From NCBI GenBank assembly GCA_030704615.1, contig CM060732.1, forward strand, positions 49,953,053 through 50,017,052: 64,000 nt of DNA, in the 5' to 3' direction. The position numbers and the translations under genes are program-made. Below the pieces are notes generated by a model. That model was given only the letters and a program-made list of their open reading frames with translations. It was not told the DNA's origin and did no database searches. The DNA comes from Takakia lepidozioides (Eukaryota; Streptophyta; Takakiopsida; Takakiales; Takakiaceae). Positions 21,013 through 31,738 of this stretch are shown here, piece by piece (the stretch's first letter is position 1; each line of letters starts with the position of its first letter).

Positions 21013-22659
21013 GTGGGGGAGGTGCACATTGTGAGTGTCATCACGGAGTTACCCAAGGGTTCTGAGGGGAGTACGGCTACAGGCAGTAGCAGTGAGAGTG
21101 GGTTCACCAGACGAGGTGTTCGTTTCAGACCACCTTCACCTCCGCCCTCAACTAGTGCAGAGTCAGACACAGACTCAGAGGCTTCATCAACAGGTGTGCA
21201 GTTTCATTCGCCATTGTTGTGGGACGACATTGAGGAGATGTATGGAGCTACCAAGGGGCCTCGTAGGTACTCTGGAGCTGTGGGCACAATTGAGCTGGAT
21301 GACTTTATCCAGGAGTTCGACAGCTGGTGTGATTTGCAGCAGATGCGCAATCCACAACTGTTCACTCCATTCATGGCGTGGAAGGGACTGTTCCAGCATT
21401 TGGAAGGCCCGCCTATGGACGATTACCACGAGTTCAGGCGAGGACATGAAGCGGAGATTGAGGAGTGGAGGATGTATTGGTCACCTGACTACATCTCCAT
21501 TACTCGAGGCACGACGCGACCAGTAGTTGCATCAGTACCAATATCTCCCACTACCAGCACTAGTAGTGGAACAAGTAGTGCCGGTACTTCTGCAGGTGGT
21601 ACCAGTTCAAAAGGTGCTACTACTCCTCCTGCCACGACTACAACACATGTGCCTAGATTCAACCCGGTGGCGGAGTTCTTCCAGGAGTTGCGGAGGAACT
21701 ACCAAGGTGTACGGACAGAGAAGCTGCGAAGTTTGCAAGACTTCCAGCGCAAACCCAGTGAGAGCCTGCGAGAGGCGTACACTCGTATGAGGCGCTTGAT
21801 AAGTGTGACCCAAGGGGTTACTGAAGCTCAGGCAATCCAATTTTGGTATGGAATTCTGGACAAGGAGCTCAAGAGAAGGGTGCGAGATGCAACCTTGTTA
21901 CAAGCAGCCCAACCCACATTAGCAGATGTGTTTCTGCTGGCTGAGCGGATTGAGCTCAACATGGTGGAGGAGCGAGTTGTCACCATTGGATTTGGCAAGG
22001 ACATACCTGCACGAGGCACAGCTGCCAGCCCACAGGCACAAGGTACTGCCCAACAGCGTGGTCAGGGGGGCAAGGTTTCCCAACCCAAGTTCCATGGAGC
22101 TTACAGGGGACCTCAGGTGCAGAGGCCCGTGGCATCTTTTGCAGGCCAACAGCAACCAGGGGTGATATGTTGGACATCTGGAGGACCCCATGTCAAGAGA
22201 GATTGCCCAGAGAGTGGCAGAAGGCCGGCACAAGCACAGCCTGCACAGTTGCAGTGTGGGCATTGTGGCAAGTATGGGCATGGAGATGCCCAGTGTTATG
22301 ACTTGCATCCTGAGTTGCGCCCAGGCCAGTTCCAAGGGAACAATGGTGGCCAGGGGCGAGGTGGACCAGCCCAGAGAGGACGAGGTGGTTGGGCACGAGG
22401 TGCAGGCCAAGGACAAGCTCAACATAGCCAAGGACGCGGTGGTCAGGGTGTTGACCAAGGCATAGCCAACCGGCTTCAGCAGCTAGAGCAGAGGCTCGCT
22501 GCAATGGCTATAGCTCAGGCGGTACCGGCTCCCAGGCGGGATGGTCCACCTCCTGCTCCTGAGGGAGGAGATATGGGAGGCATGGGATTCATGTGCGGAG
22601 CAGCACTACCACTAGTGCAGGTGGAGTTTGCTGCAGCCGTGACTCGAGGAGCAGCATGA
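21013..22659 (+). pseudogene. gag: Gag of the gypsy element
   Basis: Structural polyprotein part. After a Ser/Thr-rich start, a retrotransposon-gag domain occupies about residues 210-320 (FFQELRRNYQGVRTEKLRSL, then LREAYTRMRRLISVTQG). Two zinc knuckles follow at about residues 380-425: the second, CGHCGKYGHGDAQC, is intact; the first reads CWTSGGPHVKRDC, with Ser in place of its second Cys. A Gln/Gly-rich tail follows. The frame has no good ATG at the 5' end (an in-frame TAG lies just upstream of 21013), so the true start is unclear or lost. The TGA at 22657 lies in the same frame as the downstream pol and could come from CGA by C-to-T change. Confidence 0.7.
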
Positions 22660-23939
22660 GCTCCTGAGCCACGAGGTGCAGAGGTGGAGTTGGATCCACA
22701 ACGTGGGGAGGCAAGCCGTCAGGCGAGGCTGCCTCAGTCATTCACCTTGGCGGAGACAGTGTCAACGCTATCCATGGCACCTAGTTCTCGCTCGACTGTT
22801 ACCGAGGCGGAGGTTACTATGCCATTGGGGAGAGCTACACGTGTAGCACTGACACCTGCTGCCAAGGCTAGTGCAGCCGGTGTGTTGTTGGGGGCAGCCA
22901 CCTCTGTGTATCAAGCCCCACTGTTCTCGACAACCATGATTGCGACGCCGGGGGTAAGACCAACTGCAGTGTTCAGACTAGCAGCAACACTCTGTGAGAG
23001 TGGGGAGGTCACTTCATCTTCTGCGGAGTTACTGGAAGGTGTAGTGGCAGAGGGATCCTCGGATTTGAGGGTCAAGACTGCCACGGCTGCGCCATGGCAA
23101 GCTGCAGCTGCCAGGTTGACGGAGCTGCCAGCTAGGCCAGCCTTTGAGCGCGCCATGGTGACACCTGGAGTTGTCTTGTTAGACAACCAGGATGTCATTT
23201 TATCTTTGAGTGGACCGGCAGGCAAGAAGTACCGGCCACTGCGGGTCTTGTTGGACTCGGGAGCCCAGCCACTGATGTTGGGCAGAGCTGCTATTGCAGG
23301 TTTGGGCCTCATGGAGGCGGATATGGAGCCTTGTCCTTTCCAGATACAGACATCTCTGGGAGGATCAGAGCAGGCTCGGGGCATGACACGGCATCAGTTG
23401 GCCATTAGACTGCAGCCGGATCATCCTGTAAATGGCTCAGTGATGCGGGTCAAGGCCATTGTGACAGACGCAGTCTCTTATGATGTCCTCGTTGGTGGGG
23501 CAGTGTTATATCCCATGGGTTTCACCCTGGACTTTTGGGAGGAGTCAGCATCCTACAGGCCTGGATGGCAGTCAGGGGATGGTCGTCGTGCACAGCTCCC
23601 TGTGACATTCATTGGGGGTATTGCGGCTGCCCAACGGGGCAAGATGCCAACATTAGCCGCCTTTACAGCTGCAGTTAGTTGGCCTGGAGAGTTGCTGGAA
23701 AGCAATGCCCATGCAGAGGATGTGTCACCTTCAGCAGAGCAGGATGACATGCATGGTATGGCGGAGTTGCCTGCCATGGTTGCTCACACTCCATTGTGGG
23801 GTACGAGCAAGGATTTGCAGCAGGTTGCTGATCGACGGGTGCAACAAGCCTGGGTAGAGGCTTTTGTACCGTCAGAAGAGGAGGAGAGTGCGGGTATTGC
23901 ACCAGGACCACCTCAGTTGTCACCATTGGATACCACACC
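22660..23939 (+). pseudogene. Aspartic protease region of the gypsy element
   Basis: Continues in the gag frame after the TGA. An Ala/Ser-rich linker leads to the retropepsin core LRVLLDSGAQPLMLGRAAI at about 23,239-23,296, where DSGA carries the catalytic Asp, and then to YDVLVGGAVLYPMGFTLD at about 23,479-23,532, the flap-distal hydrophobic-Gly motif. It would release Gag and Pol products. A linker with acidic stretches connects it to the methyltransferase. Confidence 0.6.
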
Positions 23940-25806
23940 TATTGTGTGGCAGTATCCGGATGAAGGCATTTGCCTTCTGGACTTGTTTGGCGGGATCAGC
24001 ACCGGATTGGCTGCTGTGCTACAGGCAGGTGTGCAGGTAAGGCATTACCTGTATGTGGAGAGGGATGAGATTGCACGACGCGTCTCACTGCGCCATGTTG
24101 CTCAGTTGGTATAGCAGTACCCTGCTTTGTTGCCAGTGTCTGCAGTTCGTGGATACCAACAAGCCTTGCCAGCAGACATTTCGTTGCTGGGGGCGCCGGA
24201 TTTGGAGCAGGTTGGCTCCATTGATCTGGTAGTGGCAGGTTGGCCCTGCCAAGGGCATTCATCAGCCGGGCATGACAATGGATTGCGAGACTCGAGGACG
24301 GGTCTGTTTTGGGAGATGGTGCAGGTTTTGCGCCACTTGCAGCTTCATCAAGCTGTATCGCCAGCATACATCTTGGAGAATCTGCCATCAATGCCGAATT
24401 TCTGTGTTGACAAATGGTTGCAGGCTGCTTGAAACCATGAACGAATTTGAGAATCCTTTTGCATCATAACTTTTGGGTCATATAGGTATATATGAGGTGG
24501 CACCGAAGGTAATACCCAATGATCTCCACTGGAATAACTTTGAAAGCGTGTTTGCATCTTTTGTTGCTCAATGTGGTATCGTACCATAAAACAAGCAGCG
24601 TAGTATAACCCGCACCCCATGACAATACTTGCTATCTCCTTGGTCTTGGTATAAATGAGTCCATGTACAACCTGGAAAGCAATCAATTCCCTCAACATGG
24701 TACCTGCCTCGTGCCAGTATTGTGCAAAGTGATGATCTTCAATATGTCGATTGTTCGGAAGAACTTTGGTCCTAGTTGCCACTGGCAGCCATATACGCAT
24801 GATTTGGTAGTAATGTGCGAATGACTGCGGAGGACTAAATTCTTTCCAAGCCAAATCCAACATGATGGGAATTTGGTTGAAGGGCATAATCATAGCCCTA
24901 CTGTACTCCCTTGCAGCTGGAGTTTTAGGTGGGTTAAAAGCAGCATTGCCCCATACCTCCGGCTGTGGTGGCTTTTTAACCATACGATCTCTCTCTGTCG
25001 GGTCTACGATATTTTCAACAGCAGCAAATTTAAGATCCATGTAATACTTCCACAAGGATTCCCCAGGTTGGTAAGTCCTGGCCGAAAGCTTGGCAAAGCA
25101 ATCCAAAGGCCTCTCGGGAGGTTTGAACAATGTCTTTGCCCATTCCACCAGGGTGATGGCCAGTCTGCATCAAGTCCGGTCGTGGCTTGGGTCAGCAGTG
25201 CTGCTGGATGCAGCTGCAGTGGGATCACGGGCTCATCGTCCACGGCTATGGTGGACTAACTTGATGCCACCCGCACTGCTCAAGCGTGCATTTGATGGGG
25301 TGCAGTGGCCAACACACCTCATAGTAGACAGCATTTTGGACACAGGGAGGCAGTCTCAACGTGTGAGACACGATGACCGTTCGCCTTTGGCAGTGGTCAA
25401 TAGGGTGGGTCAACCACGAGCAGCATTACCTACACTGCTCAGCTTCCCAGGATCCCATGCTTTTCGGGATGGTGGACCTGGCCTCCTGTGGGATGCTCAG
25501 TTACAACAGTTAGTGGAGCCTAATGCTGACGAGCGAGAGCGGGCTATGGGATTTTCCACTGGGACCACGGCGGTGCCTTCTCTTTCTGAGGCATCACGTC
25601 GTCAGGTGTTGGGGCAAGCAATGGATCTCAATTGCTTGACCTGGATTATCAGCTTGGCTATGGCTGAACAACGTAGAGTGCGGAGTGCACTTCCCTTGAC
25701 AGTCTCTCTGCCTACCGAGACGGTACAGGCAGCGAGTGGGGGCGAGCCGGTGAGGACCACGGGGTGTAGACATCCATGGCACATGTGGGAGGTGCTCGAG
25801 GTTTAG
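23940..25806 (+). pseudogene. DNMT3-like DNA cytosine-5 methyltransferase inside pol, split by an insertion
   Basis: Reading from about 23,960: motif I ICLLDLFGGISTG (SAM binding), motif IV VVAGWPCQGHSSAG with the catalytic Cys of PCQ (about 24,229-24,270), and motif VI LENLP (about 24,373-24,387). After a foreign segment it resumes with LLDAAAVGSRAHRPRLWW (motif VIII region, about 25,200-25,247), then NADERERAMGFSTGTTAV (motif IX region) and RRQVLGQAMDLN (motif X). Motifs run in the ordinary order I-IV-VI-VIII-IX-X, as in DNMT3 and not as in the permuted plant DRM enzymes. The role would be transfer of methyl groups to cytosine C5. This copy has TAG at 24112, the insertion, and TAG at 25804. 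Position between protease and RT, in the pol frame, argues that it belongs to the element. Confidence 0.8.
24395..25150 (-). other. Foreign segment splitting the methyltransferase; antisense ORF
   Basis: Between motif VI (LENLP) and the target-recognition/motif VIII part, about 0.75 kb does not belong to a methyltransferase. On the minus strand it is open for up to 266 codons (24348-25148), starting MEWAKTLFKPPERPL and including WKYYMDLKFAAVENIVDPTE and HYYQIMRIWLPVATRTKVLP. The last residues of that reading (from about 24,395 leftward) are merely antisense of the methyltransferase. The product is not one I recognise. No target duplication or terminal repeat is evident. It may be a captured exon, a piece of another element's gag-like gene, or a recombination product. 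The segment keeps the methyltransferase halves in one frame. Confidence 0.5.
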
Positions 25807-27357
25807 AGGGAGTTGGCAGCCAAGGCAGCTATGATGGATGAGGTTGGGGATTCTTCTCGGGATGAGGAGGTTCTCAATGATGAGATGATGGGGCAGGATG
25901 AGGCCTTGTCATTGACTGAGCAGGAAGGAAGTACTGCTCAAGAGGTTGCAGCATAGCAACCACGGGACGCGTCCTCTACCTCTAAGCCCACTGGACTTAA
26001 GGTTGCAGTTACGGAGGACAATTGGGAGCCTGACATTGGACCCATTGTCACCGGAGGAGAGAGACGACGTATACGGCGGTTCCTGAGGGCTTACAGGAAT
26101 TGCTTTGCCTTCAGTTTGAAGGACTTGGGAGCACTAAAGGGTCAAGAGATCCGTATTGAGTTGGCCACTGACACGCCAATTTTTCAGAGACCCTATAGAT
26201 ACAGTGACATGGAGAGGTCTTTGATTCAGATGAGGACTCAAGATCTCTGGGAGGCAGGTTTGGTGGAGCTCTCTGGTGGAGAGTATGCTTCAGCCACAGT
26301 AATGCCAGCCAAGAAGGATGTCTATGGCAATTGGACGGAGAGACGTATGTGCGGTGATTACTGGCCTGTAAATCGTCAGACCAAGTCCGATAGGTATGCC
26401 ATGCCGACACCAGAGGAGATCTTTGATGCCATTGGGCATTCCAAGGTCTTTAGCACGTTGGATTTACGATCCGGATATCACCAGTTGCCGATCAAGGAGG
26501 CGGATAAGCAAAAGACGGCATTCTGGGGGATCAATGAGCACGGGAAGGATTGCCTATACCAGTGGCGGTTCTTACCATTTGGGCTTAAAAACGCTCCCGC
26601 TGAGTTTCAAAGAGTCATGGACAGGATTCTAGCAGGGGTGGAGTTTGCTCGGTGCTACATAGATGACATCATCATCTTTAGTGCTACGGTGGAGGAGCAT
26701 GAGAGACACCTTCAGGGGGTATTTGAGCGCTTAAGGACGCACGGATTGAAGTTACATCCGGGCAAGTGCAAGTTTTTCCACAACCAGATTGAGTATCTGG
26801 GTCACATGATATATCCTGGAGGATTGGGGGTACAGCAGACTAAGGTAGAGTCCATTGCACAGGTTCCACGCCCCACGGATGTGAGCCGAGTTCGAGCTTT
26901 CATGGGGTTAGCAAACTATTACAGACGGTTTGTTAAGGGATTTAGTGCCATTGCAAAGGCTCTAACCAAGCTGACCAAGGTGGACCAGGAGTGGCAGTGG
27001 GAAGATGAGCAAGAACAAGCTTTTCAAGAGCTCAAGGCGAGATTGACCTCGGCGCCCATCTTGAGACGACCTATCAGGGGGCGTCCTTTTGAGCTGCATA
27101 CAGATTGGAGCATGTTGGGGCTTGGAGCGGTGCTCACACAGGTGGATGATGAGGGGAGAGAGTTCGTAGTGGCTTATGCTAGCCGCTCGAACAATGCTGT
27201 AGAGTCTAAGTATAGCTCATATGAGGGAGAATGCTTAGCTGCAGTGTGGGCCGTGGCACACTTCAGGTGCTATCTATACGGCAATCTCTTCACCCTTGTC
27301 ACGGAATCGCAATGCAGATGGGTTGAGTCGCAATCCATGCACGAGCCAGCAGGATGA
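25807..27357 (+). pseudogene. pol: Reverse transcriptase and RNase H of the gypsy element
   Basis: After an acidic linker with a TAG near 25,954, the RT is open from about 26,040. It shows MCGDYWPVNRQTKSDRYAMP, STLDLRSGYHQLPIKEADKQ, LPFGLKNAPAEFQRVMD and the catalytic box CYIDDIIIFSATVEEH (YIDD at about 26,659-26,670), ending in the thumb EYLGHMIYPGGLGV and connection. The RNase H starts at FELHTDWSMLGLGAVLTQ and reaches SSYEGECLAAVWAVAHFRCYLYG. After about 27,300 its last third is missing: the sequence jumps to a reading with RNADGLSRNP, the usual end of gypsy RNase H, in another frame. A deletion of roughly 40-50 codons fits. RT residues look intact. Confidence 0.85.
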
Positions 27358-28838
27358 CACTGGAGCTCGGTGGCATGGTGAGACGGACGAGGAGATGGTG
27401 CCCGGATGGCATGCATCTGCATTTCTGCGTATCTTGGCAGCGGAAGGCCAGGTTGGACCTGCAACAGGGATGACTGTAGATCAAGTGTCTGAGGACCCTG
27501 AGGCCAGCAATGAGCAAGGTGGCGCCAAAGATATACATGAGGATTCAGTTGTGTTGGACTACCTCCGCACCAGAGACACTACAGCCACTGTGACTGCCAA
27601 GGAGAGGGATCGGATCCTACAACGAGCCAAGAGGTTCAAGTGGGAGGGGACACACCTGCTCCGAGTGTGGGAGGATGGTCGAGTGAGGATTGTGCCTCAC
27701 CCAACACAGCGGGCACGGTTAGTGCGGCATGCCCATGAAGAGTTGGGGCATTTTGGGGTGCGACGCACTCATAGTCTACTGCAGGGGCAGTATTGGTGGC
27801 GTGGTATGCACACAGAGGTGCAACAATTTGTGGCTAGGTGCATGGTGTGTGACAGGGTGCATGCTTCATTCAACGCCCCTACTCCACAATTGCACCCTCT
27901 TCCGATCATGGGATTGGGCTACAGGTGGAGTCTTGACTTCGCAAGGCCATTGCCACTGACCATGCGCCACAACAAGTACGTGTTGGTGATGGTGGAGCAC
28001 TTCTCCAAGTGGATTGAATTGGTTCCATTGCCTGATAAGGCTAGTGAGGGAGCTGCGTATGCATTCTTGGATTGTGTGCTTAGCCGATTCGGTGCTCCAG
28101 CTGAGGTACTCATGGACCAAGGGAGAGAGTTCTTGGGGGAGTTTCAGGCTTTGTGTGACAAGGCCTTGATAGACCACCGCACCACTTCTCGGGATCATCC
28201 TGAGGCCGATGGCTTGGCAGAGAGAGTTGTTCAGACAGTAAAGAGGGGTTTGCGCAAGTATGGCTTGCAGAAGGAGATTGGGACCTTCAGTTACCCTGGT
28301 TAGCCATGGGCTACAGGTTCAGCAAGCAAGCATCACTTGCCTCATTCTCACCATACTTTCTTCTCTTTGGCCGAGAGCCGGATTTGCCTACATCCATTCG
28401 CAGAGAAGCTGCTACAGTTCTTAACCTTGACGATCCGGACGTGTGGGCACGTGCATGTGAGCAGCGTGCAGAGTTGTTCAAGAGAGTTATGCCCATGGCT
28501 TTCGAGAACCTTGCCATTGCACAACACCGTGATACGTTGAGGTATGCTACCATACGTGGTGGGGGCTATCGTCCTGGGGTTCGGAGATTCAACCCTGGTG
28601 ACTATGTCTATCTGCAACAGACTGCTCCTACGACCCTGGATGTGACTGTAGGACGTGTTATTTTGAGGGTTCGAGAGGTCTTGCCCTCAGGCGTCTTGGT
28701 CTTGGAGGGTCGGGATGGCATAACTTGGAAGGACCATGTGCGTAATTGTGCGCCATGTCACCTTCCGAATGTCGATGGAAGGATTGACCCTGACAGTGGT
28801 ATCTGCAGGTTTGAGGTGCATGTTGTGTGGGTCTGCTA
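27296..28838 (+). pseudogene. Integrase of the gypsy element
   Basis: A reading from 27296 carries the HHCC zinc domain (HAHEELGHFGVRRTHSLLQ with CMVCDRVH) and the rve catalytic core with Asp in WSLDFARPLPLT, Asp in VLMDQGREFLGEF and Glu in HPEADGLAERVVQ, which form the DDE triad. Near 28,290 a frameshift moves the continuation to LPWLAMGYRFSKQASLASFS, followed by PYFLLFGREPDLPT and a C-terminal part with VRRFNPGDYVYL. The GPY/F-like module leads directly into the PHD finger through a second shift. Function would be insertion of the cDNA. Confidence 0.8.
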
Positions 28839-28960
28839 AAGGGGCAGCCATCATGCTGGTGTGTGATCGATGCTCTAGAGGTTGGCATATGGGATGCTTG
28901 ACTCCACCTCTTGAGATGGTTCCGGATGGGGATTGGTTATGTCCACAATGCATTGGATAG
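28780..28960 (+). pseudogene. PHD finger at the C-terminus of the gypsy polyprotein
   Basis: The reading AGLRCMLCGSAKGAAIMLVC is followed by DRCSRGWHMGCLTPPLEMVP and DGDWLCPQC. Spacing fits Cys4-His-Cys3: C-x2-C, C-x2-C, H-x2-C, C-x2-C, with the aromatic W two positions before the last C-x2-C, as in PHD fingers. It ends at a TAG at about 28,958. It is one frame away from the upstream integrase reading, a decay shift near 28,790. PHD fingers read histone H3 tails. By analogy with chromodomains at the same place in chromoviruses, it may steer integration to chromatin; that is inference. Confidence 0.75.
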
Positions 28961-29204
28961 TGGGAGTGGATACAATCATGGAAGGCTAACAAGCAATGCA
29001 AGGCCCAGCTACAGGAGACCTTGAATACACGAAGTCCTGGCTCAAATTCACAGATTGCAAGACGGCGACTAACAATGGGGCTACTCTTGTACCCGGCCTC
29101 TTGGTCTATAGAGTTTGAGTACGATAGGGACAGTGATAGAGGACTTAGTACGGCTCTGGCTATTACGTCTTGTAGCTATCTGGAGGTAGAGGGACCTATC
29201 CACC

Positions 29205-29219
29205 AGCTAGGGGGGCGAT
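29205..29219 (+). other. Polypurine tract of the gypsy element
   Basis: AGGGGGGCGA, within a purine-rich run, directly precedes the TGTGGTAG start of the LTR. This is where plus-strand synthesis would be primed. Confidence 0.5.
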
Positions 29220-29658
29220 TGTGGTAGACTACTTTATTGTGCATATACGTGTGGTGTGGTTTGGACAACGATGTAGTTGTGTTGCGATACGTATGCGCAC
29301 GACAGCTGTCAAGTTAAATAAGCACAGTGTGAAACTAGGTAGAATAAAGCTAGTTATTTGTATTTAACACTTGGATTTAGGTCAAGTGTTAAATTAGGTG
29401 TCAAGTTTAGTTTGACACCTGACCCGTCTTATCTTCACGAGAGCGGCTGTCGCGCGGCTCATCTCTCTCGAGTTGAGCCTGCGCGACCGAGCTCCTGCAT
29501 GCGTTTAGATCTGAGTGTATTCATGATGGGAGTGTAGGTTGTTGTGGGGTGGAGTCCCCATAGCTTGGGGTGCCCCTGGCTCGACTACTATTTCTAAGAG
29601 TGATGGTTTGGTTTTCATGTTTTGTGTCAACAGTGTGTTCTTGGGTTTTCTTATCTAT
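29220..29658 (+). repeat. Putative 3' LTR of the gypsy element
   Basis: It starts TGTGGTAGACTACTTTATTG after the polypurine tract and runs to the point where the same head begins again at 29659. The expected CA end is not seen (it ends ...TTATCTAT). The 3' limit is therefore inferred only from the repeat of the head. Confidence 0.45.
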
Positions 29659-29740
29659 TGTGGTAGACTACTTTATTGTGCATATATGTGTGGTTTGGAC
29701 AGCGATGTAGTTGTGTTGCGATACGTATGCGCACGACATA
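29659..29740 (+). repeat. Second, truncated copy of the LTR head
   Basis: About 80 bp near-identical to 29,220-29,305, 439 bp downstream. It differs by a few substitutions and by loss of GTGTG, and stops where LINE-like sequence begins. It indicates an LTR-LTR tandem cut by the LINE, or a local duplication. Confidence 0.7.
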
Positions 29741-29749
29741 GTGAAAGAG

Positions 29750-31640
29750 CACTCCTTGTTGCATAAGGAAACCGGTATTCTGGTTCACTTTCCAGGTCGT
29801 GCGAGAGATAGATACTGGGCCAGGCGTTGGACCCAGGAACACCTCGGCCCTACAGGGGGTCTCACGCACCACTTCTGCATTCCGCTCGGTCGGGGTTTCT
29901 ACTCAATTATGTTCATATCGGCTGAGCATGCAGAGAAGGCCTTACAGTTCAACATCCTGAGATCAAGGTACAGAGTAAATTTGTTCCCTTGGTCTCCCGA
30001 ATGGGGGCACAAGGGGGGGGGTGACTTGTAAGCCTCGCATCATCGCACTCCCGTTCCTTCCAGGTAGCTACTGACGCTCTTTGCCTGAAATTGGGGCTCA
30101 CTTTGGAGCGTTTATTGGTTCCATCCTTCCGAATGACCACTTCTTCGCTGAGCAGCAAAGAGATGATATCGAAAGAGGACACTTCCAGGAACATCGTGAT
30201 AGTGGAATTCCCAGGTTGGTAGTCATTAGGCCAGAAAAGGCAAAGATTCCGCGCACTATTAAGCTTCCATCCTTGGATGGCTCCTTCATCTCGGTTGTGA
30301 CCCAGGAGGAAATTCTTTCCACTGTTTGCCATCATTGTCATCGAGAGGGGCATGTTAAGGCGGGCTGCCCTGCCCTGCATGGTAACATAAATGAACCCTT
30401 ATCTCCTCTCCCCCTTGTTGCTACAGTGGGGACTTCTAGGCAAGGGGGCTCCATTCTTCCCTCTCCATTAGTGAGAAAAAGGTTGGACTCCTCCTCCCTC
30501 ATGAGCAACCCCCGGCAAAGAGGTTTCGAGACTCTTTCACTGGTTCTCCTTCGGTGAGCCCTAAAGTTTTTCTGCTGCCTCCGCGGTCACTTGTTTCTGC
30601 GACTGTCCCTCCTTCTCCCCCGGCGGTGTTCTCTCTAGGTGACGAGGAGCATCCTAATTTGGCCTCTTTTTGCTTGTCTCACTTGGCTTCTTTCTCGGAT
30701 GTTGTCCTTTCTGAGGTCTCCTTGAATGATATTATTCCGCCCAATGGTTACTTGGTGGTAAGCATCATAATCACGCCTATTATTGTCGGGTTCCCTGGGG
30801 GAAGTCCCTCAATCCTGCTCTCCGGCCTCTCCACCTTCCTATAGTTCATGGATCTCTGATAGGGATATAAGAATGTTAACCCCATCTCTTGAGCTCAATC
30901 TGGTGGTGTCAAAGGTGATCGAGCTTTTTTCTTCTAAACTCCCTTCTTTTTCTCTATCAGCTGACACTGCCCTCTTCTTGGGGGCCTATCTGGGTAAGGA
31001 CAACTCATCTAATTTCCCCTATACCATACAAGTTCTCCCGGTCATGCGTTTTTCTGACGTGTGTGACCAGGATGCAGGCGAGGGGGGGTTTAGGTGGGTT
31101 TCTGATGCAGAATTCCCCGCTGATTGTGGCTCCGCGGCGGATTTGCCTTGGCTGGCTCAAACATATGCTGTTGGGAGGAAGCTGCTGATGGCATCGAAGA
31201 AAGCCAAGGGTTTGGAGGTGGAGCTTCAAAACCCCCTCTCATCGGATGGTCTGACGGTTTTCAACATTAGGGATTTGGAGGCAAGGGAGGTCGCTCTGGC
31301 ACCTGTGGAGAAGGATTTCCAGGCACTCCCATCGGTGAGCCTTTATCAGCTCTCCCTATCTCATTTGTGCGTATTTGATGATCCCTGGTGGTGCTCTGGT
31401 GCGGTTCTCTCTTGTTTTCGGAGGTTTCTCCCGCGGTGTCGATTTTCAGGCAGTATGATGAAGTGCTGCTCGGTTTTTAAGCTGATTCCCTGGCTGTCCA
31501 GATTAACGGCAGATTCTCTAAGTGATGGCAAGTTGGCCAATCTTCTCAGAATTATGCCCTACTGCTATGGGGATGTCCGAACACTTTCGATCTATCCTTC
31601 TCCAGCTCCAAGTCTTTGGGGGATCCGGTTTTTCTAGTCA
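29750..31640 (+). pseudogene. LINE ORF1 (RNA-binding, CCHC)
   Basis: Fragments in successive frames: an N-terminal part to about 30,030, then 30,081-30,557 with VCHHCHREGHVKAGCP, a C-x2-C-x4-H-x4-C knuckle. Ser/Pro-rich segments follow to about 31,640. The layout is that of plant LINE ORF1 proteins, which coat the element RNA. At least three frame breaks are present. Confidence 0.6.
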
Positions 31641-31738
31641 GGCTCACGTGAGATCAGCGAGGCCACAATGGAGTTGCCAACTTTACATGACCAGCCTGAC
31701 CAACCTGTTCATCTGCTGCTCTTCTTGTCACCCAAGCC

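Larger units (their letters stand above)
20900..29658 (+). mobile_element. Ty3/gypsy retrotransposon with DNA methyltransferase and PHD finger
   Basis: Order seen: gag with a CCHC knuckle, aspartic protease, a DNMT3-like cytosine-5 methyltransferase, RT, RNase H, integrase, PHD finger, a purine-rich tract (29,205-29,219) and a TGTGGTAG-starting LTR. The RT-RNaseH-integrase order defines Ty3/gypsy. From 21013 to about 27,300 everything is in one frame, broken only by stops at 22657, 24112, 24430, 25804 and about 25,954. A deletion with frameshift near 27,300 and shifts near 28,290 and 28,790 follow. No 5' LTR was found, so the left limit is uncertain. Retroelements with C5 methyltransferase domains have been reported from charophyte algae and dinoflagellates, as I recall. 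Their combination with a PHD finger is what stands out here. Confidence 0.8.
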
